A DNA stretch of 64,000 nt from contig CAMCVN010000004.1 of assembly GCA_945881845.1 (NCBI GenBank), positions 1 through 64,000 on the forward strand, given 5' to 3'. The notes beneath the pieces are model-generated. The model searched no databases and was not told the DNA's origin. It saw nothing but the letters and a program-made list of their open reading frames with translations. Of this stretch, positions 38,414 to 46,096 are shown piece by piece. The stretch is from Bifidobacterium breve (GTDB taxonomy: Bacteria; Actinomycetota; Thermoleophilia; Solirubrobacterales; Solirubrobacteraceae). Numbering within the stretch: the first letter of the stretch is position 1; each line of letters begins with the position of its first letter. The translations under genes and the position numbers were made by a program.

Positions 38414-39342
38414 GCTCCGCACCGACCGAGCAGGCTGCCACAACCCAGCAAGCGAAGAGTCCACGATTCTCACTCGGCAACCCGTGGAGCAAGCCGCGCT
38501 GGCTCACCGGCATCACCTGGGTCTACATCCTTTGGTCGCTACTGCCGGTGCTGCTGGCGATCCGCGTGGCCTTTAACGAAGGGCGCTCGCGCACGGCAAT
38601 CGACGGCTGGTCGCTGAAGTGGTTCTTTGGCGACAACAGCTTCAGCGTCTTCGGTGACCCGGCGCTGCAAGACGCGCTGACCCACAGCCTCTTGCTTGCC
38701 GGACTGGCGATGCTGATTGCCACTCCGCTTGGAATAATGCTCGCGATCGGGCTGCAGCGCTGGCGCGGCCGTGGTTCCGGGCCGGCCAATGTTGTGGCGC
38801 TACTGCCGCTCGTCACGCCGGAGCTGGTATTCGCAGTTGGCCTCTTCCTGCTCTTCACAACGCTGCTCTCAACGATTGGACTGGGCACCACCGCACAGGT
38901 GATCGGCCACGTGACCTTCTCAATGTCGTTCGTCGTCGTGATCGTGCGCGGCCGCCTCGTTACGGTCGGCCCCGACGTTGAGGAGGCCGCCGCCGATCTT
39001 GGAGCCCCTCCCCTGGCTGTAATCTGGCGCGTCCTGCTGCCGCTGCTGGCGCCAGCGATCGCGGCCAGCGTGCTGATCGTCTTCGCGCTCTCGATCGACG
39101 ACTTCGTTGTCAGCCAGTACCTCGCTTCAGGCGCCGACACGGCGACCGTCCCAATGCGAATCTACGCTCAGGCGCGTGCCGCACCGCTGCCGTCGCTGAA
39201 CGCGTTGGCAACGCTGATGCTTCTCTTCACGCTGCTGGCGTTGGTGCTGGCCTACGTTGTTTTCCGATTCATGACGCGTGGCGAAAAGCGTGGCTCGGCG
39301 ATCGAACAGATCGCCTCAATCGATTCTGGAGGTGGACGATGA
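38410..39342 (+). CDS. potC: Pot-type ABC transporter permease (PotC-like)
   Basis: 310 aa with an extra ~35-residue hydrophilic N-terminus, then six helices. EAA loop EEAAADLGAPPLAVIWRVLLPLLAPAIAAS near 193-222, followed by IDDFVVSQYLAS typical of PotC. Overlaps both neighbours by 4 nt (ATGA), so the operon is translationally coupled. Confidence 0.93.
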   Translation: MSSAPTEQAATTQQAKSPRFSLGNPWSKPRWLTGITWVYILWSLLPVLLAIRVAFNEGRSRTAIDGWSLKWFFGDNSFSVFGDPALQDALTHSLLLAGLAMLIATPLGIMLAIGLQRWRGRGSGPANVVALLPLVTPELVFAVGLFLLFTTLLSTIGLGTTAQVIGHVTFSMSFVVVIVRGRLVTVGPDVEEAAADLGAPPLAVIWRVLLPLLAPAIAASVLIVFALSIDDFVVSQYLASGADTATVPMRIYAQARAAPLPSLNALATLMLLFTLLALVLAYVVFRFMTRGEKRGSAIEQIASIDSGGGR

Positions 39343-40460
39343 GTGAAGGAGATATCCGGCTCGAAGGGCTGGTTAAGAACTACGGTGATGTGGTTGCAGT
39401 CGACGGAATCGACCTGCACATCCCCTCCGGCGAGTTCTTCACGATGCTCGGCCCATCGGGCTGCGGCAAGACAACAACGCTGCGGATGATTGCCGGATTT
39501 GAGCGCCCAACCGAGGGCGAGATTCTGCTCGACGGTGTAGACATGTCGTCAACGCCGCCACACAAGCGCCGCGTCAACACGGTCTTCCAAAACTACGCGC
39601 TCTTCACGCACATGACGGTCGCCGAGAACGTTGGCTTCGGCCTGCGCTACCAGAAGGTCGGTAAAGACGAAGCGATGCAACGCGTGCGAGCGGTGATGGA
39701 GATGGTTCAGATCAGCGAACTCGGCGAGCGGCGCACTTCGGAGCTCTCGGGCGGCCAGCAGCAGCGCGTCGCGCTGGCAAGGGCGCTGGTGCTGGAAGCG
39801 CCGGTGCTGCTGCTCGACGAGCCGCTTGGCGCGCTCGACGCACGTTTGCGGCTTGACCTGCAGGTCGAACTGAAGCGGATTCAGGAGCAGCTCGAAGTGA
39901 CCTTCATCTACGTCACCCACGATCAGGACGAGGCGCTGACGATGAGCGACCGCGTCGCCGTGATGAAGGGCGGAAAGATCGAGCAGTGCGACGTGCCACA
40001 GAAGCTTTACGAGGAGCCGAACACGGCCTTCGTCGCCAACTTCCTCGGCTCAGCAAACCTGCTCAGCGTTGAGGCGAAGGCAGCGGGCGCAGGCTGCGAT
40101 GTGATCCTCGGCAACTTCACGCTTAAGAGCGACAGCAAGCCTGAGCAGGCTGGCGTCGGCACGGCGATGATTCGCCCCGAGTACGTCAAGCTTGAGCCGC
40201 ACGGCAGCGAGGGCGAGAACCGCGTCCCCGGAATGGTCGAAGAGGTCGTCTACATGGGCTTCCACCAGGATGTCCGCGTGCGACTTGCCAACGGTGACCT
40301 GGTCCGCGCTGACGTCCCCAACGATGGCGATTCGCCGGAGTACGAGCAAGGTAACGCGGTTGCGGTTCACCTCCGCGCAGCAAACCTGCGAGTGCTCGAT
40401 GACTACCCCGATGAAGCTGCTGACGACACCGCTGACGACGCAGATACCGCCGCCGTCTAG
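39339..40460 (+). CDS. potA: Pot-type ABC transporter ATP-binding protein (PotA-like)
   Basis: 373 aa. Walker A GPSGCGKTTT near 39-48, signature LSGGQQQRVALARAL, Walker B VLLLDEPLGALDARLR, switch THDQDEAL, then a C-terminal TOBE domain (about 275-355: GTAMIRPEYVKLEP, VVYMGFHQDVRVRL). It energises import by the PotB/PotC-like permeases. The last ~17 residues are Asp-rich (ADDTADDADTAAV). Last gene of the plus-strand operon before the convergent TetR gene. Confidence 0.95.
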   Translation: MSEGDIRLEGLVKNYGDVVAVDGIDLHIPSGEFFTMLGPSGCGKTTTLRMIAGFERPTEGEILLDGVDMSSTPPHKRRVNTVFQNYALFTHMTVAENVGFGLRYQKVGKDEAMQRVRAVMEMVQISELGERRTSELSGGQQQRVALARALVLEAPVLLLDEPLGALDARLRLDLQVELKRIQEQLEVTFIYVTHDQDEALTMSDRVAVMKGGKIEQCDVPQKLYEEPNTAFVANFLGSANLLSVEAKAAGAGCDVILGNFTLKSDSKPEQAGVGTAMIRPEYVKLEPHGSEGENRVPGMVEEVVYMGFHQDVRVRLANGDLVRADVPNDGDSPEYEQGNAVAVHLRAANLRVLDDYPDEAADDTADDADTAAV

Positions 40461-40475
40461 AGCGAGCCGGTGCGC

Positions 40476-41051
40476 TCAGAGACCGAGCTCGGGCGCGGCC
40501 GACGACCAGATCTGTTGGCGCGCGAGCTCAAGCGTGATTGCCGGGTCTCCGATCAACACTCGAATCCCGTAGCCGTCGATCAGCGCCAACAGGTGGTTGG
40601 CCACTTGCTCGACGTCGGCGATCTTGAACTCGCCGCTCGCGATACCGGCGCGCAGCTCATCGGTGAACCAGTCATGCAGCTTCGCGTAAAGGCGGGCGCC
40701 AAACTCGCGCAGGTCGGGTTCGCGCGCGGCGCGCAGCCAAAGCTCTACCCAGAGAACAAAGTCGTCGTGGAGGGCGTCGGAGCTGGGCAGGCAGATGTCG
40801 ATCATCTCGGCCAGCCGCTGCGCCGACGTGGCGTCAGCGCCGAGCTCTTCGCCAACGCGCAACTGCGCGGCATGGTCGTAGGAGTACTCGAGCGCTTCGG
40901 CCAGCAGCAGATCGCGCGTTTCGAAGTGGTAATGGACCAGCGCGGTCGAGACGCTGGCCTCGTTGGCGACGCGGGCGACCCTCACGCCATCGGTTCCCTC
41001 TTGGGCAATACGCTTAACGGCCGCCTCGAGAATTTGATCGCGCATCGACAT
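40476..41051 (-). CDS. TetR-family repressor (BetI-like)
   Basis: 191 aa. N-terminal TetR helix-turn-helix (ILEAAVKRIAQEGTDGVRVARVANEASVSTALVHYHFETRDLLL, about 7-50), then an all-helical ligand domain similar to the BetI-type C-terminus (FVLWVELWLRAAREPDLREF). BetI regulates choline/betaine genes, so regulation of the surrounding amine-uptake and oxidation genes is plausible. It sits between the transporter operon (convergent) and the acyl-CoA dehydrogenase gene (divergent, 40 nt apart). Confidence 0.85.
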   Translation of the reverse strand: MSMRDQILEAAVKRIAQEGTDGVRVARVANEASVSTALVHYHFETRDLLLAEALEYSYDHAAQLRVGEELGADATSAQRLAEMIDICLPSSDALHDDFVLWVELWLRAAREPDLREFGARLYAKLHDWFTDELRAGIASGEFKIADVEQVANHLLALIDGYGIRVLIGDPAITLELARQQIWSSAAPELGL

Positions 41052-41091
41052 TGTTCAGCGAAGCTTAGTCCCCGACCGGAATGAGAAGACG

Positions 41092-42294
41092 ATGACCACC
41101 GCAGCCAACTCCCCAGCCCCCGCCGACGTGCTCAGCCTCAGCGAATCAGAGCTTGAGCTTCAGGCCCGCGCGCGCAAGTTCGCCGACGAGATCCTCCAGC
41201 CGCTTGAGGTCGAAGCTGAGATGAACGGCGGCCACCTTCCAGCAGACGCGCTCAAGACAATCAAAGAGGAGTCGCTGAAGCGCAAGCTCAGCGGCGGCCT
41301 GCACGCCGCCGAGCACGGCGGCAACAGCTGGACGCACGTCGAATGGTTCCTCGTCGAGGAGCAGCTCGGGCGCATCACGAACGCCGTCTCTTGGCACATG
41401 CCGACGGCCTATAACGTGCTTGCCCACGGCTCGCCCGCGCAGATCGAGAAGTACCTGCTGCCAGGGCTCCGCGGTGAGACGCATGACGCTTACGCGGTGA
41501 CAGAAGAGCACGCCGGCTCCGACCCGTCGGGGATCACGACGACGGCGGTGAAGGACGGCGAAGGCTGGACGATCAACGGTGAGAAGTGGTTCGTCACCTA
41601 TGGCGACGTGGCGGCCGTCTTCATCGTGATGGCCAACGCAATCGTTGACGGGGAGCCGCAGGGGACGCTCTTCTTGATCGACGCCGATACAGACGGGATC
41701 GAAGTAGTCGACAACCCGCCGTTCACGCACACCTATCCACACGGCCACCCGACGATTCGCTTCAACGACGTGAAGGTCGGCGACGACGCGATCATCGGCG
41801 GCCTCGGCGGTGGCGACAAGCTGCAGCAGGACTGGTTCTCCGAAGAGCGGCTCGGAATCGCGGCCCGTTGCGGTGGCGCGATGACGCGACTGCTGGAGGA
41901 AACGACCGCGTGGGCGATCGAGCGCGAGCAGGGCGGCTCGCGGATCATCGACTATCAGGGCGTCTCGTTCCCGCTCGCTGACTCGGCCGCCGACGTAGCT
42001 GCCGGGCGACTGCTTGGCCTCTATACCGCGCGTCTCGCCGACGCCGGCGCCGACCCGAAGCTGATCCACGCCAAGTCATCGATGGCGAAGCTCTTCATGA
42101 GCGAAGCAGCAAACCGCTGTGCCGATCGTTGCCTGCAAATCTTCGGTGGCCGCGGCTACATGCGCAGCAACGTTGCTGAGCGCTTCTGGCGCGAGCTGCG
42201 CGTCGATCGGATCTGGGAAGGCACGAGCGAAATCCAGCGGTTGATCATCGCCCGCTCACTCGAGCGCCGCGGCGTTGAGCGAGTAATTAACTAG
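41092..42294 (+). CDS. Acyl-CoA dehydrogenase
   Basis: 400 aa, typical ACAD length. FAD-binding and substrate motifs: YAVTEEHAGSDPSGITTTA, WTINGEKWFVTYGDVA, and the C-terminal GGRGYMRSNVAERFWRELRVDRIWEGTSEIQRLIIAR, where the Glu of WEGT corresponds to the catalytic base in many ACADs. A GAGAAG motif is 3-8 nt before the ATG. It oxidises a saturated acyl-CoA to the 2-enoyl-CoA; the substrate is unknown but the next gene supplies a CoA ligase, so both may handle the carbon skeleton of an imported amine. Confidence 0.93.
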   Translation: MTTAANSPAPADVLSLSESELELQARARKFADEILQPLEVEAEMNGGHLPADALKTIKEESLKRKLSGGLHAAEHGGNSWTHVEWFLVEEQLGRITNAVSWHMPTAYNVLAHGSPAQIEKYLLPGLRGETHDAYAVTEEHAGSDPSGITTTAVKDGEGWTINGEKWFVTYGDVAAVFIVMANAIVDGEPQGTLFLIDADTDGIEVVDNPPFTHTYPHGHPTIRFNDVKVGDDAIIGGLGGGDKLQQDWFSEERLGIAARCGGAMTRLLEETTAWAIEREQGGSRIIDYQGVSFPLADSAADVAAGRLLGLYTARLADAGADPKLIHAKSSMAKLFMSEAANRCADRCLQIFGGRGYMRSNVAERFWRELRVDRIWEGTSEIQRLIIARSLERRGVERVIN

Positions 42295-44366
42295 TGGATC
42301 TCAGCAGGCTCCTGGACCCGAAGTCGATCGCCATCGTCGGCGCCAGCGAACGCCCCGCGTCGTACGGCGGCGAGGCGCTGCTGAACCTCAAACGGATCAA
42401 TTACGGCGGCAAGGTTTACGCCGTTAATCCAGGCCGCGACGAGGTTCATGGATTCGACTGTTTCGCATCGCTGGCCGATCTGCCTGAAGCGCCTGATGCA
42501 GTAATCGTCGCGATCCCCGCCGAGCACGTGGCGGCTGTGATTGAGCAGGCCGGCGCGCTCGGCTGCGGCGGCGCTGTCGTTTTCGCGGCCGGCTTCTCCG
42601 AATCGCGCGAGGGCGAGCAGCACGAGGCCGAACTCGTCGCCGCCGCGGCCGCCCATGATCTGCCGGTCTGTGGCCCGAACGGCAATGGAATCGTCTCTAT
42701 CGCCTCCAACTTCGCGCTCTGGGGCGACATGGTTGGGCCACGCGACGCGGGGCCGGTGGCGCTCGTATCGCAGTCCGGAAACGTCGCCGTCAACGCGATC
42801 GCGTCGCGACGCGGACTACGGCTCCACACCGTCGTCTCCTGCGGCAATCAGGCCGTACTTGACGCCGCCGACTACCTCGAAGCGTTCTGCCAGCTCGACG
42901 GGGTTCGCTCGGTCGCCTGCTACTTGGAAGCGGAGGGTGACGGCGCTCGCTGGTGCGCGGCGCTAGAGGCCTGCGCGCGGGCCGACGTTGCAGTGACGAT
43001 TCTCAAAGCCGGATCATCAGAGGCTGGCGCCGCCGCCGCGCAGGCCCACACCGGAGCGGTCGCCGGCGACCAGCGTGTATTTGAGGCGATGGCTGAAGCG
43101 GCGGGCGCAGCCTGGGCGCGTGACCCTCACGAGCTGCTCGAGACAGCAAAGGCGCTAGCCGTGAGGGGCCGCGGCGGCCTCGCAGCGGGCGTTGCCGTGA
43201 TGACCTGCTCCGGCGGCGACTCCAGCGTCTGCGCCGACCTCGCAGCCGAGATCGGCGTCTCGCTTCCGCCGCTACAGCCTGAAACGATCGCCCGGCTCGA
43301 AGAGCTCCTCCCCAGCGCGGCAACGGCCGCCAACCCACTCGACTACACGGCACTGCTGTGGGGCGACCCGGGCGCGATCGAAGGGCTTGTGCGGGCACTT
43401 GCTGACGACCCCGGCATCGGCCGCGTGCTGGTGCTCTACGACCAGCCCGACGGGCTCGACGGCGACGCAGTCGAATCGTGGGCGCAGGCGATTGAAGGGG
43501 TGCGCGCCGCGACCGACTGCCCGGCGCAACTAATTGTTTGCTCGACGCTGCCTGAGCTAATGCCAGACGACGTCGCCGCTTCGCTAATTGACGACGGGAT
43601 CGCAGCCTTGGCGGGCCTGCAGAGCGGGCTGCAAGCGATCGCCGAGCTAGTCAAAGAGCCGGTCGCGCCGGAGCGGATTGCCGCGATCGGCGCCGCCTGC
43701 CAGCGTGCAGCCGCCAGCGAACGCGGCGGCGAGCTGGAGTGGCTTTCAGAGCATGATGCGAAGGCGCTGCTGGCGACGCACGCGCTCGCCGTGCCTGAAG
43801 GGCGCGTCGTCGGCGATCAAGACGACGCTGTCGCGGCGCTCAGTCAACTTGGTGGCCGCGTCGTAATCAAACTCTCCGGTACTGAGCTGCGCCACAAGAG
43901 CGAACTCGGAGCATTGGCGCTCAACCTTCGCAGCGAGGACGACGTGCGCTCTGCCTACTCGCGACTGAGCGCGCTACCGGCCGCCGCTTCAGCCTCCGTA
44001 TTCGTCGAAGCGATGGCAGAGCCGGGGGTCGAGATGATCGTCGCCGCGCGCACCGACGCGGTTGTTCCAGCGCTGATCGTTGGCCTCGGTGGAATCTGGA
44101 CCGAGCTACTGAGCGACGCGGCAGTGATCCCGCTCCCTGCCTCGGCAAGCGAGATCGAAGCTGCGATCCGCGGCCTGCGCGGCGCAGCGCTGCTCGACGG
44201 CGGCCGCGGCGGCGTGAAGCTGGCAATCGGCGCACTTGCCGAGTTCGCGGCCGGAGTCGGCGAACTGCTGCTCGAGCGAGGGCTAGAGCTGATCGAGTGC
44301 AACCCTGTCATCGTCAGCGAGCACGGCGCAGTCGCCGCCGACGCACTAATCGCCCGACGCACGTAA
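42294..44366 (+). CDS. ADP-forming acyl-CoA synthetase (acetate--CoA ligase type, fused alpha/beta)
   Basis: 690 aa. N-terminal CoA-binding domain (SIAIVGASERPASYGGEALLN), the two succinyl-CoA-ligase-like domains (VALVSQSGNVAVNAIAS; CGNQAVLDAADYLE; AQAHTGAVAGDQ with the likely phosphorylated His), then a C-terminal ATP-grasp domain (VVIKLSGTELRHKSELGAL; GVEMIVAARTDAVVPALIVGLGG). Such enzymes form acyl-CoA with ATP giving ADP and phosphate, and resemble Pat acetyltransferase backbones but no GNAT domain is fused. GTG start overlapping the upstream TAG by one base, so coupled to the acyl-CoA dehydrogenase gene. Confidence 0.9.
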   Translation: MDLSRLLDPKSIAIVGASERPASYGGEALLNLKRINYGGKVYAVNPGRDEVHGFDCFASLADLPEAPDAVIVAIPAEHVAAVIEQAGALGCGGAVVFAAGFSESREGEQHEAELVAAAAAHDLPVCGPNGNGIVSIASNFALWGDMVGPRDAGPVALVSQSGNVAVNAIASRRGLRLHTVVSCGNQAVLDAADYLEAFCQLDGVRSVACYLEAEGDGARWCAALEACARADVAVTILKAGSSEAGAAAAQAHTGAVAGDQRVFEAMAEAAGAAWARDPHELLETAKALAVRGRGGLAAGVAVMTCSGGDSSVCADLAAEIGVSLPPLQPETIARLEELLPSAATAANPLDYTALLWGDPGAIEGLVRALADDPGIGRVLVLYDQPDGLDGDAVESWAQAIEGVRAATDCPAQLIVCSTLPELMPDDVAASLIDDGIAALAGLQSGLQAIAELVKEPVAPERIAAIGAACQRAAASERGGELEWLSEHDAKALLATHALAVPEGRVVGDQDDAVAALSQLGGRVVIKLSGTELRHKSELGALALNLRSEDDVRSAYSRLSALPAAASASVFVEAMAEPGVEMIVAARTDAVVPALIVGLGGIWTELLSDAAVIPLPASASEIEAAIRGLRGAALLDGGRGGVKLAIGALAEFAAGVGELLLERGLELIECNPVIVSEHGAVAADALIARRT

Positions 44367-44372
44367 CTCAGC

Positions 44373-45287
44373 TCAGTAGCCGCCGGTAACGCCGGCGCCG
44401 CTGCGGACGCGCCCGGCGACGGTTGCCGCCGAGTCGGTGCCGTTTACGCGGATCCGCGGCAGCAGGTATGGGTTGTCGCTCTTCGAGGCGACGCCGGGCT
44501 CAACGGTCGTAGCGCCTTTGTACCCGGCAGCCTCGACGGCGGCGCGCACGCGGGCGTCATTCTTGCCAGCCGGATAGCAGAAGAAATTGACCGGAATCTT
44601 GAACTTCTCTTGCAAGAGCTTGCGCGAATCAACGAGCTCGGTTTTTAGGCTTGCGTCGTCGCTGGTCGTCAGGTCGGGATGGCTAAGCGTGTGCGAGTCG
44701 ATCTCCCAGCCGGCCGCAATCAGCCCTTCAACTTGGTTTGTCGTCAGGCCGCCCTTGCCGATGTTCTTCCCTTCGAGGTTGAGCACGCCGGGCCAGCCGG
44801 CCGCCTGCAGGATCGGTTTGGCGGTAACTGTGTGGCTGAGGTAGCCGTCGTCGAAGCTGATCACGAGCGGCTTGGCGGGAAGGCCGGGGCCGCCGTGCCA
44901 CGCCTGCCAAACCTGGTCGAGCGTGACGCCGTTGTAGCCATCCTTCTTCAGCAGCTCGATCGTCGCTTTGAATGTTTCAGCCGGTGTCCACAGCTCAGCC
45001 ATCGGTGTGCTGGCAGTCGGTGCCTTGATCACGTGGTACATCAGGATCGGGACGGGGCCTCGGTAATCGCCGGTCGCCGGCTTCGGCGCGGCAGGCGTGG
45101 CGGCGGCTGGTTTCGATGCCGAATCGGTGTCTGCGGAAGTCGTCACCGCTGCCGAGGAGCTTCCAGCGCTCCCATCCCCCGGCTTCAGTGGCCCAGTGAA
45201 GAGCACGAGCGCAATCGCTACTACGACCAAGCCGGCAACGATGATCGTCAGGCGCCGCTGGCGGGCAGCGGCCGAGTCGCCCGTCAC
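44373..45287 (-). CDS. Membrane-anchored polysaccharide deacetylase (NodB domain)
   Basis: 304 aa. One N-terminal transmembrane anchor (LTIIVAGLVVVAIALVLF), a Ser/Ala/Pro-rich linker, then a NodB domain: VPILMYHVI, the metal motif SFDDGYLSH, IDSHTLSHPDLT and FCYPAGKNDARV. It should deacetylate an extracellular glycan or peptidoglycan. The GTG start overlaps the stop of the HD-hydrolase gene (GTGA), making it the last gene of the CHAD-ppk operon. Confidence 0.9.
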   Translation of the reverse strand: MTGDSAAARQRRLTIIVAGLVVVAIALVLFTGPLKPGDGSAGSSSAAVTTSADTDSASKPAAATPAAPKPATGDYRGPVPILMYHVIKAPTASTPMAELWTPAETFKATIELLKKDGYNGVTLDQVWQAWHGGPGLPAKPLVISFDDGYLSHTVTAKPILQAAGWPGVLNLEGKNIGKGGLTTNQVEGLIAAGWEIDSHTLSHPDLTTSDDASLKTELVDSRKLLQEKFKIPVNFFCYPAGKNDARVRAAVEAAGYKGATTVEPGVASKSDNPYLLPRIRVNGTDSAATVAGRVRSGAGVTGGY

Positions 45288-46096
45288 AGGCGGAACACCG
45301 ACACAAGCCGCTTCTCGTGCTCGCCCTCGATCCGTGCCACGACTTCGATGTGCGACTCCAGCGGAGTGCCGCGCAGCTTCGTGCCGAGGCCCTCGTCGAC
45401 TTGGAAGATTCCAGCGCTGTTGCTCATCTCGATCTCAACACGGACGGCGGTATCGCGGCCGGGGCTGATCTTGACCTCTTCGATCGCGTAGGCCGAAAGC
45501 GAGTGGATGTTCGTCTCCCCCGCCTCGAACGGCAACCGCGCACGGCCCTTCGCCATGTCGAGCGCGTCGGCAACGCGGACGATGGCGCCCTCAATCGTCA
45601 GCGGCTCGCCCTTCGAGCGGTGCGAAATAATTGCGTGCATCGCTTCACTCGCGATCACCGTCCGTTCGGGCTCCTCGTAGATCCCTTCGAGCAGCCCAGG
45701 AAGCAGGTCGGCGGCAAGAAATAGCGAGTAGGTCTCATGGTCTTTGCGGTTGATTGAGAGGCCGAGGTCGTGGAGCATCGCGCCGGCAGCAATCACAACT
45801 TCAGCATCTCGCTCGGTCATTCCATGGTCGGTGACGATGCCGGCCTCAACTCCGCGCTTTGCCAGCAGCCGCGTCAACCGCAGCGCGATGTTGGTGACGA
45901 TCTGGATGTGGACCCAAGAGTGGTCAGACATCCCCAGCCGGTTGGCGTTCAAACCGGCCATGTACCAAGTTGACTTGATCCGCTCGCTCGAGTTGACGGC
46001 CTCGATTAGCTGGCCGAGTTTGCGATTGCCGCGCGTTGGAACCTTGATCTCTGCTTCGAGAACGCGTTCGCGTAGCGTCTGATCGTCTTCGCTCAC
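45284..46096 (-). CDS. HD-domain phosphohydrolase
   Basis: 270 aa. HD motif in AGAMLHDLGLS (about 119-129), an earlier His in DHSWVHIQIVTNIALRL, later AIISHRSKGEPLTIEGAIVRVADALDMAKGR with the Asp ligands, then a C-terminal mixed domain (TAVRVEIEMSNSAGIF). It is a metal-dependent phosphohydrolase; given translational coupling to ppk1 (GTGA), a role on polyphosphate or a nucleotide signal is likely but not shown. Confidence 0.8.
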   Translation of the reverse strand: MSEDDQTLRERVLEAEIKVPTRGNRKLGQLIEAVNSSERIKSTWYMAGLNANRLGMSDHSWVHIQIVTNIALRLTRLLAKRGVEAGIVTDHGMTERDAEVVIAAGAMLHDLGLSINRKDHETYSLFLAADLLPGLLEGIYEEPERTVIASEAMHAIISHRSKGEPLTIEGAIVRVADALDMAKGRARLPFEAGETNIHSLSAYAIEEVKISPGRDTAVRVEIEMSNSAGIFQVDEGLGTKLRGTPLESHIEVVARIEGEHEKRLVSVFRL

